From: Metallyticus violacea
Lineage: Eukaryota > Arthropoda > Insecta > Mantodea > Metallyticidae
DNA length: 64,000 bases
Assembly (NCBI GenBank): GCA_030762175.1
Contig: CM060831.1
Location: forward strand, 2,869,001-2,933,000
Reading direction: 5' to 3'
The translations under genes were made by a program, and so were the position numbers. How positions within the stretch are numbered: position 1 is the first letter of the stretch; every line of letters begins with the position of its first letter. A model generated the notes under the pieces. The model ran no database searches. It worked only from the letters and a program-made list of their open reading frames with translations, and was not told where the DNA came from. This document shows, piece after piece, positions 32,730-47,700 of this stretch.

Positions 32730-35700
32730 GTAAGTAACTTTACCAACGTTGTCATGGTAACGAACTTGTTGTTATTTGCCTAAAGGAAGACTGACCCTGG
32801 AACGACATTACGCAAGGCAGGTGTGTACATAACTCGGCCAAGTTCGCTTCTTCCCTGCACTTTCTCCATAGGGGTCATGATTTCACTTCCAAATGATGCA
32901 ATAGATAGCTTCAAGTGTCGTGTGTGCTTGCACCAGTGAATTAAATAAATCCTTCAAGTTTAATCATTTATTAAAGAACACAAGAAGCGTACAAAGCTAG
33001 AAAAGGCACGTGTAATTTTATTAAAAAGGTTTACAATCGGTTTTATTTAAAGTTTTCGTCCGTTAGATTTCAAACTTATTTTTTATTACAATAGCTCAAA
33101 GCAGCTATTTAAAAATTTTATAGACATTTTTTTAAATTAATGAAACTCTTAGGAATACTTTTTTATTTTTTTTTTGTGTACAGTACCTTTATTACTGGTT
33201 TACATTGGGCTTTCTTCTGTTAGATTTCAAACTTATTTTTGTTACTTTAGCTCAAACCACTTGTTCAAAAATATCTTACAGACATGTTTTTTTTAATTCA
33301 TGAAATCCTTAGGAGCACTTTTTTTTTTTTTTCAGAAACTGATATGAAATGCTAAAATTAGAGTACTGGAAATAAACTCATGAGCTTAACTTTAACTATC
33401 GATAAATAATTATTTTTATATTGCAATACGAACCAAATTTCAGGATCTCTTAGGGGAAAGGGCGAATGTAAAAATTCGAAATAAACTTTTATTTCTGCGA
33501 GATTTTTTGTGATGGTGACAGTTTTGGGTAGATATTCATCATTCTTTTCCACCCCCAAATCTTTCCAGTTTTATCGTATACACATATAATTTTAAAATAT
33601 TTTAGACAGCTCGAACACAAGATATTAAAATTTGAAACTGCATTTTATAACACTTCAGAGATACCAACTTTTAAAAAGCACATATTCAATATTTTTAATT
33701 GTTTTAAATCAAGCCACGGTGCTGATATTGTATGTTTACAACTCTGGAACCATGTCAGGCTGAAAGAAAATCACTAACAACCCAATTGCATACCACACAT
33801 TGTTTCTGGGCAAGAAAATTATATGTTAACCACTAAGTTAGTAATAATACGCGAACTATTTCTTTGAAAAATAAACGTTTTGGAATGATTGTAACATATT
33901 TAATTTATAAATATTAAGAGTTGTATAAAATAGCGTATGACACGCTTGCACCATAAACAAGTATTACTAGCATAAGTGATTTCGTCAGAATATTTGAGAC
34001 ATTCAATTTTTTGACTTACAGCTTCAAAATCTGAAATCATTCCTTTTTTAAAAATGATATCGCTTTTTCACCCCATTGAAAATTGTTACTGCTGTAAACA
34101 TTGCTAGTTACATTTTAAAATCTACTTTTTTAATTGAATTTTTCTTAATTTGTGTATTTTAATATTTCCACAGTTTTTTTATCTAATTTCCTTCAGGTTT
34201 TCAACATATAGTCTAATAAAATAATAATAATAATAATAATAACTTTATATATATATCAAAAACTATTAGCTGATATAATGATTTTGTTTCTGCGTGCTTC
34301 CTTTAAAAATATTTCTAAAATTTCACCCATTTTGTATATTATTTAACGTGTTTTCAGTATAATGTTATGATTAATTTAAAAATAAAACGTACTTTGAGTG
34401 AAAGGAATGAAGTTGGCAGAAATTTAAAAAATACACCAACTTGATAAGTAACAGAAAAAAAAATGAAATAAGATCGATTTAAAATGTTCAAGAAAGTTAC
34501 TATGCATATTCCCTAGTTATCAGATCACTAGATGCGTAAAAAATGAAAAGTTTGTATGGAATGAAATTGTTATATCATCAGCTCACCGCGCATTCCAGTA
34601 ATCCGTATTTTCTGTTAGCACTCCGAACCGCCACGGGGTGTTATGTTTACCCCATGCATGATTGGTTAGGTTAGCCTTGGTAACGAAAGCCAGGGCTTGT
34701 TAGGAATGGAGAGGGATATTTCGCTACTCCAGCCTTGCTAAACAGCTGGCAGTTTGTGCATACGCCTGCATTGGAGGGAAATACCAGGCGGTGAGGCATG
34801 GAATTAGACGGGGGTACCTAAAAATGTTCCCAAATAGAACACCCCTACGCCGACGGGTTCCGCCACGGGTGGCCGAGGTCGTTAAGGCGCAGACTCGTGA
34901 GCGAGAGGTCTGGGTTCGAATCCCGCCAGGACCATCTTCCCTGACTGAGGTTTTTTCCAGGTTTTCCCCAGTCCTCATAAATGGCAAGGGGAGGTAACCT
35001 AAACTTAGGGCTAGAAGGATTCCTTCCTAAAAAATAAATCCTTTCACAATACATAATTTTATCTCATGTATCATCAGTGCCCATCGCCTGTGGGACTTCT
35101 TAGCAAAAACGGGCGTTAAACATTCCTACGCCGACGGGACCTCCCCCCTCTCGAAGCAGTTTCTCAGATCTGCTTCCATACTTGACTTCTCCTGTCTAGC
35201 GAACCATATTTGCCTCGTAGACCCAACATCGCGGGCTCAATCCCGGGCAGGGTCGACGGAATTTTAGGGCGTAAAAATTCTAAGTATGGCTTCCTTTGGA
35301 AGGAAAGTAAAGCCGTGGGTCGTAGATTTACGGCACGATAAAGAATCTCAAGCCTGAAAGAAGAGGTCTCTGAGCAAAATTTATCGGCCATTTCACGCAC
35401 TGATTGAACGGGACCCTGATGTGAGATGTTAAAGAGCACCCATAAACAAAACCTTAAATTACAACACTTTACAGCATGGATCTCCTGTTTGTGGCAGATT
35501 GTTAGACAGTTGACTTCTGCTAATTTCAAAACGTCTGAATGTTTACACTTTTCGGTCTCCATTAAGAAATCTGGTCACTTTCTAGCAAGTTATAAGAAAC
35601 GTTCTTATTACGGCAGCTGTAGCAACAAAGTTTGGTTGGTGACACTGTACTTGTTGAAGCGTACCAACCTCGGTCATACTCGAGTGAGCGCAGCCTCGGA

Positions 35701-38700
35701 TAATTGCCGACCAGTCACATTTGTTCAAACGCACAGATTGCGTAAAAGAGCTGTGGTTGTGCGATAAATATCTCAAACAAACACGCACCATGTAGCAATT
35801 GGTTCTGTTTCGCTGAATTTCATTATCTTTGTTTTTACATGCTGGGGGTACTTGTTCAAAGCCTGCTTTGGTCCTACTGTCAACGGAAAAAATAATTACT
35901 CAAAAGTGCCCCACCTGAGAAATAGCTCCGCATTACATTCACACTGTAGTAATTTCCCCTTAATTGCGTGTGTCTCATGCGACTGTTTCACAAGTCAATT
36001 GCACCATAGCATAAGCTACACGTAACCTGCTTCAATACCATTCTTATTGTTGCAATGCACTTTTCTCATCGCAACTTTCCTTAACGACACAAAAGAGAGG
36101 AAATGTTATAATACCTGGCGCGTTCTCGACCAGTTCAAAAACCACAAAATTTAAGAAAATTTGTTTTGTTTTGTTTTCTACTTTTCAACTTAGTCACAAT
36201 CCAACAACTTTCCAAATTTTTAATACCTCAGTAACATAAAATTTATCCAGTTGTGAAACTAAGCGTCTGTGTCAGCTTCCACCTCATCATTTGAAGGGAA
36301 TCTTCGTCCACTCAGCCATTTCTTCAGGTCGGCGACTATGGCGGATTTGGAAGCACTTGGAAGTGAAGGTCATGCAGTTTTGCAGCAACAATGGACATTA
36401 TTGTGATGAAACAGAACTTTTTTTCCGTAAGGTGCGGACGTTTAGCCTGAATCCTTCAGTTGGTCCAGCAGTGAAATGCAACACTCCCCTGTGATGGCAG
36501 AGGTGTCTACGAGTACCACACCACGAGAATCCCAGAAAACCGTAACCATGACTTTTCCTGTGGATGGAACCGTTTTTGCTTTCTTTGGTGCACTTTCACC
36601 TGTTGCCACCCACTGGACTGCTCCTCCATCTCTGGCGTGTAGTGTTTCATCTACTGTTATGAACTAACTGGAATCACGTCTAAACACTTGCGAAATGCGT
36701 TTTTGGTCCATTGTTAACAATCGCGGCATCAGCGGAAAGCTTTTCATACCCAAAACTTCGTGTAAAGTGCAGTGGACACGGCTTGCAATGTCAGTCAACT
36801 TGAGTACCTTCAATCGGCGATCGCAGCATTTTGAATCTCGTCAGGTGTAGCAGTTTTGGGACGCTCTGAGCACTCACCGTCTTGAATGGATGTACGACCG
36901 CGCATAAATTCAGCAGTCCACTTTTTTTAACTTTTGAAAACAAAGGGGAAGAATCCTTTAATGTGGAATCTAATTTCTTTAGTATTTCTCTTTTCTTTAT
37001 CACAGCTTGTAGTTAAGTTTTATCCATTTTGTAGAAAATGTTAACACTAGTTTGTTTACACGATCGACACAAACAAGCTGACTACAATTACCCGTCTGAA
37101 ACGCGCCGTGTAAAGGATCATATTTTGATCATCTTCACAACATCTCTGAATCTTTTAGAACACCCCTCATAGATGTTGCACTAGCTGCGGGTTGCCTTGG
37201 GCGTTAACACTTGGAACTGCATCCTCGGCGTTCCAGGTTTAAATTTCTTGGTCGCTTAGGCGAATGCTGTCCCAACTTATAATTCTCTTACAGGTTCAAA
37301 AGTGCCAGAGTGAGTTGGGCTGTCTCCTCAATTACTGTCCGTGGATCTGTCCCCTCGTGTTATCCCTCACCTCTTCCTTTCCCCCCGGAGGTGCTCCACT
37401 GGTGGCTTAAGCACAAACGACTTGACTTGAGCATGGCTGAAATATCAATGTAACTCCATCACTCTAAAATATTCAATCCAGCACAGACTAGTTTTAGTAC
37501 CGAATTCTGTGTATCGAATAAAATTAAATATAAAGTGAGTTCTTGCCCCTTTCGATATTTCTGTGTAAAAGTAAGTTCCTCCAATTTAAATGTTTTATTT
37601 GTCTAGAAAAGTAGTCGTCAACTATACTCCATGAGGCTTCTCAGGGGATTCATAGTCGCATAGACACAAACTGTATTGGGATAAAGTAAATTTGTTCCGA
37701 AGGGAACTGTCAAGTTGCAGTTTTCTTGACAACAGCAGAACTGAAATTGAAATTTGTTGAAATACTTAGACACAAATACTATGCGATCAGTTTTGTTTTT
37801 CCCCAAAGTGTTTTGTCAATGAGTGCGTCGCTCGCTAGCAGGCCAACCGCGTCTCTTTGATTAGCGGGGTAAAACAATAAAACAAATCAACCATACAACA
37901 ATACACAAACCAATTTAATAGGATCGTTACTTACCGAATTATCAAATGAGAGGTTGAAACTGCCCGTCTTCATTCTCCACACATTTTTGACATCTCTTTA
38001 AAAAATTATTCATCACCCGATGTAGTCAAATTTGAAAACCTGGACAATTTCCTGACGAATATTATCTTTGAGTTCTTGTGCAGCGTGCGGGTTCGTCTTG
38101 TACACGACATTTTTAAACTCCCTCAGAGATAATAATAACAGGCTGTTAAATCGGGGCCACAAATCCCTACTAATAACTCTGTCTTGTGGAAACACATTGT
38201 GAATTGTTCGCAGTGTGAGCATTGGGAGAAAATGAAAAAAATACATGATCACGTTCCCTGTCGGTTAATTCTCAGTCGATTAGTATGCTATTCAAATAAA
38301 TATTTTAGAGGTTTAATTCTGCAATGCTTATATCCTGATGACTTGATTCTATGTTAGGACATAATATTCCAGATTAATTTTTATTTATTCTTCTTTTACA
38401 TTCATGAACTCAATTTAAATTCTACACATTTTAAAACTACAGTATTAATATATAACTAAAGCTTCAAAAAACTAAACCAGCACTGTGGCTATTTTTAACT
38501 ATAACCAACAAGCAGGTTTACTACCCTGTTCATGGCGTAACAAACGAGTGGGGACTCGCTTATAGGAAAGAAAAAATCGGCGCCAAGAGGGAAAGCATCA
38601 CTGTGCAATAGGTCTACATTCCTTGGCCCTGGCCATTCTTGGGTGTGACCTCCGCATTACAATTTATATTACAATACTTTCCTAAACTAAACCTTTAGTT

Positions 38701-41700
38701 ATTCTACTCCAGTAGTTATAACATTAAATTAATAATAATAATAATAACAAGAACTTTAACACGTATCTAATCTCTCAAATCATCAGTAGTCCCTTATTGA
38801 AATTCCACAAGACACGGGTTCTAACCCGTATCAATTTAATAGCTAACCGCTTCTCCCACGTTTGAGTTATCTATTCCTTTATTTACAGATCATGTACACT
38901 TACTTTATATAAATACTGACCACACTCCTACTTGCTTCTCTAGTTTTCTATCCTCTTCAAACCATTTATGATTTATTAGTTCATTTCAGTTCCTTTGCAA
39001 TAAAACACCATCCTCCCCTCCACACACGCCCTGCACAAAACCCCACCCAATGCTATGCCTTCTTTTTATGAATATAGTTTTCCTACTTCTCTTCTAATTC
39101 CTTGCACCTTCTCTTTTATTTCCTTGGCGATTCTAAATTCACCTTTTCCGTAGTGCTCTTCAGCAGTTTTGATTTTACTATTGGTCCTGGGTTCAGTTCT
39201 ATTTCCCCTATCACCAACAAGATTAAAATCACACTTACTTTGGTCATTAATACCACGAGTGCTGATAATTCTTTAATTTAATTTAGGTTAACGAATGTTT
39301 GACAACAAGCATGAATTTAAAAGTTCAATTAAATTAATAATGAAAACTTACAAACAAGAGATTCATTTGTACTTTTAGTGGCTTACCTGCTTGATCTCTC
39401 TGAAAACATTTGCTAGCAGAACCGCGTGGGGATCTAAAACAACTGAACTTATTATAACAATTACTGTTTTTGTATAAATGATGTCATATTTCGTTAAAAC
39501 GTATGGGAATAGGCTTCCTAGATCCCTGGTCAAATCGAAGCAGAGATTACAGGAATGAAAAAAAAAAAATACCTAGGAGGAAAAGGCTATCGGTTATAAT
39601 ATATATAATATTTTTAAATACAGAGAACAATAGAATTTGAGTTCATTCTTTTTCAACCATTTCTTTTTCATTGATACACTGCATATATAGGTTTTAACAA
39701 AAAGACATGTCACAACTTTGGAGAACATTCCTTAAGTATACAGGGTGCAAATATATTATACGAACATAGGTGGGAAATGCTTAATTTCCTTATTACGGCC
39801 CTTTGTCTACAACTCCGCTTACATGGTGTAACTGTCCTGTGGCAATAATTCCACAACAGAACAGCTGCTCAATACGTAAACATCCGTTTTACTTCTGATT
39901 AAATGTTGTAACTACCCTTGGTTCCTAGATTCATCTTTGTTGTGGTCATTTTGTACCACGCAATCTGCTTGTTATGTTACTCACTTCATTGCTTGACGTA
40001 ACACCGAGCATGTAGTGTCAGTTCTGTGTGTTTACTGACCTCGTTCCAGGTTCAGTAAATGAGATATTGAAATGTGGAGTTGGCAGATGTATTAGTCGAA
40101 GGTGTGGAGAGTCTTTGTGGTTTTCAAGGCTGCCAGACAATACGAGGTACTCCAGGGATACATCATGTTTCCCTCAGTTCTGTTTTTGAATATTCTGATA
40201 TGGTGAAGGTGTAGAAAAAGCGCTTTAACAAGGAAGTAAATCAATTCCAGATTCATGTACATGTTATAATTTTAATCAGGTATATGTGAGGAATGTTTTC
40301 CCAAATTTGATTACGTTTTTGTTTCTTTCTATAAAAAGTAAATCATATTTGGGTACCTATGTGATGGAGTGGGTGTTTTGTCTTAGGCAGAAAATTACAA
40401 GGAATGGGAAAAACAGGTCAATTTACATTTCTCCGTCACACGCTTCTTACAGTTAAACTGGCTGTCTCTCTTGTAGAAATGTTTTCCCCAGGGTCTCGTG
40501 TCTAGTCCTGAAAAACTGCATCATGTCATACTTTGGATATTGTATTCCTAGCGCAGACTTTGTTTGGATCAAGGGGATGATAGGTGCTGACTCTGAAGAT
40601 CACCCACTCTTCATCAAATGCGCCATCTTTCCTGGTGTAACGTGTCAAATAGCTGCAACGATGCCATTTCTGATAAAGCACTTCAACAGTGCCCAAGCAA
40701 GTCTTTCAATATTGCAACACTGTCTGATGAGTTATTCCTACTTTGAAGCATCTCCAAAATGAATGAGTTCGACCAGACGCCGGGGTAGAAACTGCAAGCC
40801 ACATGCATTCGACCCTTTAATAGAACAACGGAATGAAACGATAGCGCCGAAAAGTCGTGGAAAAGAAAACAATGATTAACAATCAAGGTCAGAATGGTAG
40901 GTTCAACAGAAATCGAACCCAATGCTATATCAAGTCAACCGCTCGTATTTTGATCCACATCCATTGTCCAAACTTAGAAAATCATTTATAGGACGATGCT
41001 GTTTAACAGCACTATATACTTGTAAGAAACGAATTCTTCTTTTCATCGGCCCTGCAGCTCGAGATGAGCCTTGGTCTGCCACTTCCTCTGCCTCCGTCTT
41101 ACGACTTCCTTGATAGAGGGCAGGATTGCAGAGAGGCATGTTATGAGCATGCCGGCACCCTGCCGGTCGCCTAGATCAAAGAACACTACCTCTGTATCAG
41201 GCAGATCCGCAATTATCCTCACGAGGCTGGATGAACCCCGTTTCAGAGCTCCCTAATTATATTCCTATCCCAGGCCTCCGTCCAGCAGTCAACAATGTTA
41301 ACCACTAGACCAAGAAGGCGGTCATAAGCAATGAATGGATCTGCTAATGGTAGTTGCTACTGTGAAATATCGCGAATGTGTTGTCACTTCACTTTTTTTT
41401 TTTTTTTTTTTTAATCTTCGACGACATAGTTAAGGGCAAAATCGATATGGATTGTACTCAATACATGAGACATTTGCAGCACTGTGAGCATTGTTTGGAC
41501 ATTTCACCACTATGGTTTTAAGTTGAAGTAATTATCAAACATTTGCTAGTATGCCAACATGGGCAGGAATCCACTATAATTGAGTTTTGTCTTGTTATTG
41601 GCGGTGCGCTGTGTCTGACATAGACCGTCAGAAAAGTTTTACAAAGCGAAAGTTATGGTGGCAAGCTGCAGGAATTAGTTTTTGAACATATCATTGGTTT

Positions 41701-44700
41701 AAATTAATTTTCAAATGCGACATTTACATATAACAAAACCATAAAAACCTCCGATTGCGTAACGTACCATGAAATAAAATTTGAAAAAAAAAACAGAAAA
41801 AGTTGTAAAAACAACAGAATATTTGAATCTGGCTTAGAGCAGCATCCAATATATACAAGGACAGAGATTTTCAAATAAGCAAGATTTTGGAACCGTTGCT
41901 GGGCACCACGTCTAACGGTTCTGTAGGCCTGCCTCTCCAGACACTCTGATATTGTTGATTGTCACTTTATTTACTTATTTACTTGTTTTATTTACGGACG
42001 CTCTTTAACAACTCAGATCATCAGCGTATCATTCAATTCAGGGCGTGAAACGGCCGCTAAATTTTGCTCAGAGGTTTCTTCTTTCCGGCTTGACGTTCTT
42101 TTACGTGCCGTAAATGTACAACATGGGATCCACGGCTTTACTTCCCTTCCGAAGGAAGCCATACTTAGATTTTTTACGCCCGAAAAAATCCATCAACCCT
42201 GTCCAGGATTAACCCGCGATCTTGGGATTACGAGATGGTCGTAACGTTAATGATAACTGTGCTTTTTAAATTAATTTAATCCAACGATTAAGACAAAATA
42301 GTCCGGTAAAAATTAATTTCAACAATAACAACGCAGGCCGTGAAGCCTACAGAATGCTGTAAGGGAAAAATGTTTAAAACCTTCTAAAGCTATACTTAAT
42401 TGTATTTATAGTATGATAATGTCCAGCCTCATGCAAGTTTAAACATCTGTTACATCCTCCATATTACCAATTCTGGCTCTAAGATTAGGAAAATGCCGTT
42501 ATTTCCCAGTTTTAATTAAATAGTACTACGCTCGTTATTGCTTCGCCGTTTTAGTACGTGCAAAGCTGGCCACTGGGCACATAATTCCTGTAAGCAGGAA
42601 GTTAAAGGCTCGACACTATCAGCTGTAAGTGAAAGACACGAGCGGTGAAACGGAGTAAGGAATTTTACGAGTCACTGGTTTCTGATTACAGAGAGGGAAC
42701 TAATCTGCCTATGCCATGATTCTTATCGTTTCTAAAGAAAAGGCACGCTCTAAATAACATTTGAGAATGTTTCGACAGTTTTGTAATATATTGACTCTAA
42801 GATAACTTTGTTGCATGTTTTATTCATAACTTTCTCAGAACGAAACCCTTTGGAACAGAATTCTACAAAGAGCTGCAAGGAACTTTCGGTGTCAGTCCTG
42901 ATGGTCTAGTATTTGCCTCGTAGACCCAAGGTCGCGTTTTTAAATCCGGCTAGGGTCGGTGAGTTTTTGGGGCGTAAAAATCCTGAGTATAGCTTATTTT
43001 GGAACGGAAATAAAGCCCTTGGTTCCGCATCGCACGAACTTTGAGAGATCTCAGAGCAAAATTTATTAGCCGTTTCCGAATTGAATGGCATGCCAATTGC
43101 CAAAGATGTTAAAGAGCGTGCTAAAATAAAACAGCAGTTTCGAGAAGCACGCTGCAACACGAAATACCTCGCCTCTCATCTGACTTATTTCTTCTAAGCA
43201 CTCACGTTTAGTTCCTGGTTCATGTTTTGTCACCAGTAAGGATGTTATAGACTCTGGACTTTCACCTCCGTTGAATTTATCTGATATAAAATTGACACCA
43301 TTCGATACAAATTGCTCATTGATGATTAGTAATGAAATGAAGAACGAGAACGTTGGTGTATGGTTATTTTTGTTGAATGACATTTACTACCGAAGTATCA
43401 GACGCGGTAGACACTGATGTACATGACATAAAATAATAAACTGGGAAAGGGAAGTAAATATTTGAGGCTTAAGTTTAGGATACCTCCCTAGAATTTGCCT
43501 TTTATAAAGGCTGAGGAAAACTGAAGGGGAAAAAAAAAAAAAAAAAAACCCTCAGTCAGGGAGAACGGTTTTGAAGCCCAGACTTCCAACTCGGAGTCCC
43601 TGCCTTAACAACCTCGATCATATGACTACAGTAGTAAATGACCATACACAATTTGTTATTTGGCCTTTTCACTTCTCAGCCCACACACTTTTTATAGCTT
43701 TCAAAGCAACGAACATAATTCGTTGAAATTTGAAACAGATATATGACAAAATGCAATTATTAGACAATGCTGTATGTACGTCATTTCCCAAAATACCCAC
43801 AATTTCTTATTTATAAGGGTAGGTACCGTATTCTATGAGTTATCGTGTCATATTCAAAGGCAGTTGACTTTACCTCACCTATGCTGAAAGGAAATATATC
43901 ACAATCCTTGTACACCCATGGAACTGCGGGAAATAAAATCTGTGACAGCCCTTGGTGAATACCTTTCTTTGCTAATTATAAGAAGTTTACAACACTTGCT
44001 ATAAAAGCATATGCTTCTAATACACCAAGGCATATCGTGTCAAATTTCAATGGAATATGTTCATTTAAAACCTTTAAAAAAATAAGGGGCCGAGAGAAAG
44101 TGAGACAGCAGTATTTAAGTCAGAACTTTCGCTCATAATGTTGTTGACTTAATGGACCGACTCTATTCCCAGAAGCCAATGCAGAAAAAATGGCGGCCGT
44201 CATTGCCCCCCCCCCACTACTGCTAATAGCAAACACGAAACTTTTACGCAGACGACATTATTTATCATTAGAAAACATTTCCATGGTATTTAAGAATATG
44301 AAAGTAGTATACGACAAACGAAACACAAATTAATATGAATTTAGTTTATATAAAATCAACCACTGCCCATTACCGATTACTGCAGTGCAACAAGTAATGA
44401 AATAATAAAAACAATAATTATAATACCAACATGCATAAATAAAAATAAGTTAATCAAGTGTTTTTATTTGTTTAACATACATAAAATTATTTTAAACAAA
44501 CTTACTGCAGTGTAAATTTATTGCATCATTTAAACATACATGCATCTATATAAAGATTCGACTTTTAGCTTTCGTAAAGCCATACAAATATAAAATGGTT
44601 AGCCATTAATATCTAATTACAATGCTCTCTACAAGTAGAACAAACTACTGGAAAGGAAAATGTAGTACAAAATACAATTTACCTTATAAGTGCGTAAGAA

Positions 44701-47700
44701 AATGTTACAGACCATGTCAATATCTTTGCTGAATGTTTAATTTGATTTACATAAGAAATCTTCAGTTATTCCAATGTATAATTGCCACTACTTCAATGAG
44801 AAAGATATCATTATTATTATAACTAGCAAAGCAACTCTCCAAATTATCCAGTTTGCTCCGTCTGTTACATTTTGACTTTTGACTTTTTATTGCACTCCAA
44901 AATCGAACGGAACTTCTCCAGAGGTAGGCATAAATCTTTAAAAAAAAAAAAAAACTTCCAAATTACTGAACACCTTGTACCTAATGGACATAGATGGGAC
45001 ATCACATCGTCTATTTTGATGAAAAGGACGGTCTTCGTTGGCAATAGCTATAAACGGGTGTACCTGTCTTTTCTTAACCTCGCTTGCAAAGGGGTCGAAA
45101 CCTGTTTTAACATCCTGCTCACACCATTCATTAAAATTCTCTTCCTCTCTCTCTAAAAAGCGCGGAACTTTCTTTTCATTGCTAAGTCTCACTGTCACAC
45201 CTTATGGTAGATTATGGAAAATTTTACAGAGAAAATGTCCTCCCTAACCACAAATTTTGGTACGAATGCTATTTAAGAAATTTAAATATGGTAGTATGCG
45301 GCACACTGTCATAATTAGAGCTGCAACCGGGCACAGAACGAGCGACTCATTTTGTATAAAACACTTGCTATTACACAGTTCCCAGTTAATTTCACCAAAT
45401 TACTAAAAAATTACTAAAAAATAAAAGCACTAATTCGCTACTGTTAATTTACCTTCAACTACAAACCACGTAACTGCAACGAACCAGATAAATAAACTAC
45501 GTGCTTAATAGTGGCAACATGCCTGAATTTCGATCGCCGACATGTTGTGTACTATCGATACCTGCATCATGTTTTGAGGATTGGGTCGGTCCGAACTTCG
45601 GCCGTTCTTTAAAAGGGAGTTTGGGTACTAAAATGATCTCGTAGTTGACAAGACGTGCCTTAATTAGAGATTTAACGTTCTACGTTTACCAACAGGATCA
45701 CTAGAAAATGTAAAACTCATCAAAAGTCACAAGGGTGCAGCATTTTCACTGTTCCTGATCGGCTTTTGTTTGGGTTTTCCCAGAATCCATATTAGGGCAG
45801 TGTTAATTGATTGGGATAGGAGATGAATGTATGACGTTTCTGTTTCAGATGATCCTGTGCCTCGCCGTGATGTCCGGCGTGACGTTAGCACAGTTTCACC
45901 ATTACTATAGTGGACCAAGGCCCGGACCTGCCCCTCTCCCAGCACCCCCCAGTGGGGGTAGTCAAGATACAGGTAATGACATTTTACACTCATCTACAAT
46001 GAAAATGTTCTCTTCCTTAGGCCTTTTTTTAGTAAAACTGAATAAATGTAAGGAGATTCTATAACATGTGAACATCTTAGTATAATTAGATCTGTAACAG
46101 GCACAAAAGTTTCCATATATGAGCAGTATTCAGAAAGTGTCCGTGAGGTTTAAGTTGTTACTTTTCTACTAGCGATGGGCATCTGTCTATTCTCACTTTA
46201 CCTGACACCCCCCCCCCCCCGTTATGCACGAATGGCCGTGTTTTATCAAAGTGGTCGGCCTCTGTAGTTTGACATTGTACACTGAAAATGTTTTCCGAGA
46301 TGCAAATACAGTCTCTTCCAGTGCTTTTTAATTGTCTGGTGTTCTTCATGTTGGAAAATTCAATGGACATTATAGTGAAAGTTCCCAGGTTTTAGTGATG
46401 AATGCGCAGCTTTAGTGACCAGTAAAGTTGAAAGAACTACAGCGATTTGCGAACTCCAGGTAAGAAACACTGCCGACCGCTTCTATAAGGCAGATGTTTA
46501 TTCTTTTTATCAAACAGATTTTCGGCCAAGTTTGTATATAGAGCACTAAAGGGCACGGAAGTATTGAAAGACTGAATATGGTCCTTAAGAAATCAAATTT
46601 AGTTTTGTTAAAAACTATCATGGAAAGATGGGCCTTTGTTTAACAGGTTTTTGAGAAAGATCATCCTATTTGTACATAGAGAAACGTGGGTAAATGTTAA
46701 CTGGATGAAAACTCCAACATGAGTGTCCCTCTGACTTCATTCCCACTTACAAATCAAAATTCACACAGAACTATCACGAACAGTAAAGTATTTAAGGACT
46801 AATTCGTTAATAAGTTGTTCCCAACCCCCCCCCCCCAAAGTATAATTGTTATGGTCAATGCCTCTTATCACTCTGTAGAAGTTGATAAGGTAGCCATTTT
46901 GTCATTTATGCAGCCATGGCTCGGAAATAAGAACATCGTGTTTGATCGACAAATGAACTTAAGTTGGAAAAGGATAATTTAAAGATGTACGGACAAACTG
47001 TAGTGCTGCTACCCTCTTATAGAATTGATCTGGACGCAGATGTTGGCAAATGTAATATCTAATTTAAGAGAAGCGGTGTGAAAGAACTTTTTGGTAATAC
47101 AATAGAAAAACGACCGAGGAAAAATGGAAAAATTGCGAATATGTAAAAAATATTAGACAATTTTATTGGGAAAAAGACGGACTTGATGAAATTACTGACA
47201 GCTGATGATCAATTTAGAAGAATCGGAAGATAAACAAACACTGGGATCAAGTTTCAAGCGATTCTGGCGGTGACCAAGTCGCCACTAATGTCACAATCGT
47301 TCTGGACAGAGTGTATGATCTGCCTGCATAGCCGCAGTAAGAGATGGCCAGTATAAAGGCACCTGACAACTTAAGCTGTTATTTTCTTCGGAACCCAAAA
47401 CTACCACAATCGTATGCCGCACTTAAAACTCCCTTCACTCCAGGCTGTAAGGAACATGAGTTACCGGCGTGTTCATACACTTTTTGGAAATCTCTAAGGG
47501 GACCAATGCTGAAGAATGTCTCCACCATTTGCTTTACTCTTTTGACTTTCGTTGTGGGTGTGTCTTTGTCACTTTGTTTCATAATCTGTTATGAATACAC
47601 AATCAATACACAATACATTCCCGTTATTGTATCTTTGGAGCATTTTAGGAGCCTTTCTGCCCTTCATTAAGGTTATGGTGCACTTCCTGGCCATTTTAGA

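Larger units (their letters stand above)
32730..45848 (+). other. Intron 1 of the secreted-protein gene (13.1 kb)
   Basis: The intron is bounded by GTAAGT and CAG. It is filled with repeats annotated separately: SINE-A and SINE-B copies, a mariner, a second transposase fragment, a dispersed element split by a SINE, and AT-rich unique sequence. Such a long first intron is common in large insect genomes. Confidence 0.7.

Noticed and set aside
45807..46064. 85-residue protein starting at 45807
   Set aside because: The start is intronic and the 3' part reads past a good donor at 45973. Only 45849-45972 is exonic.
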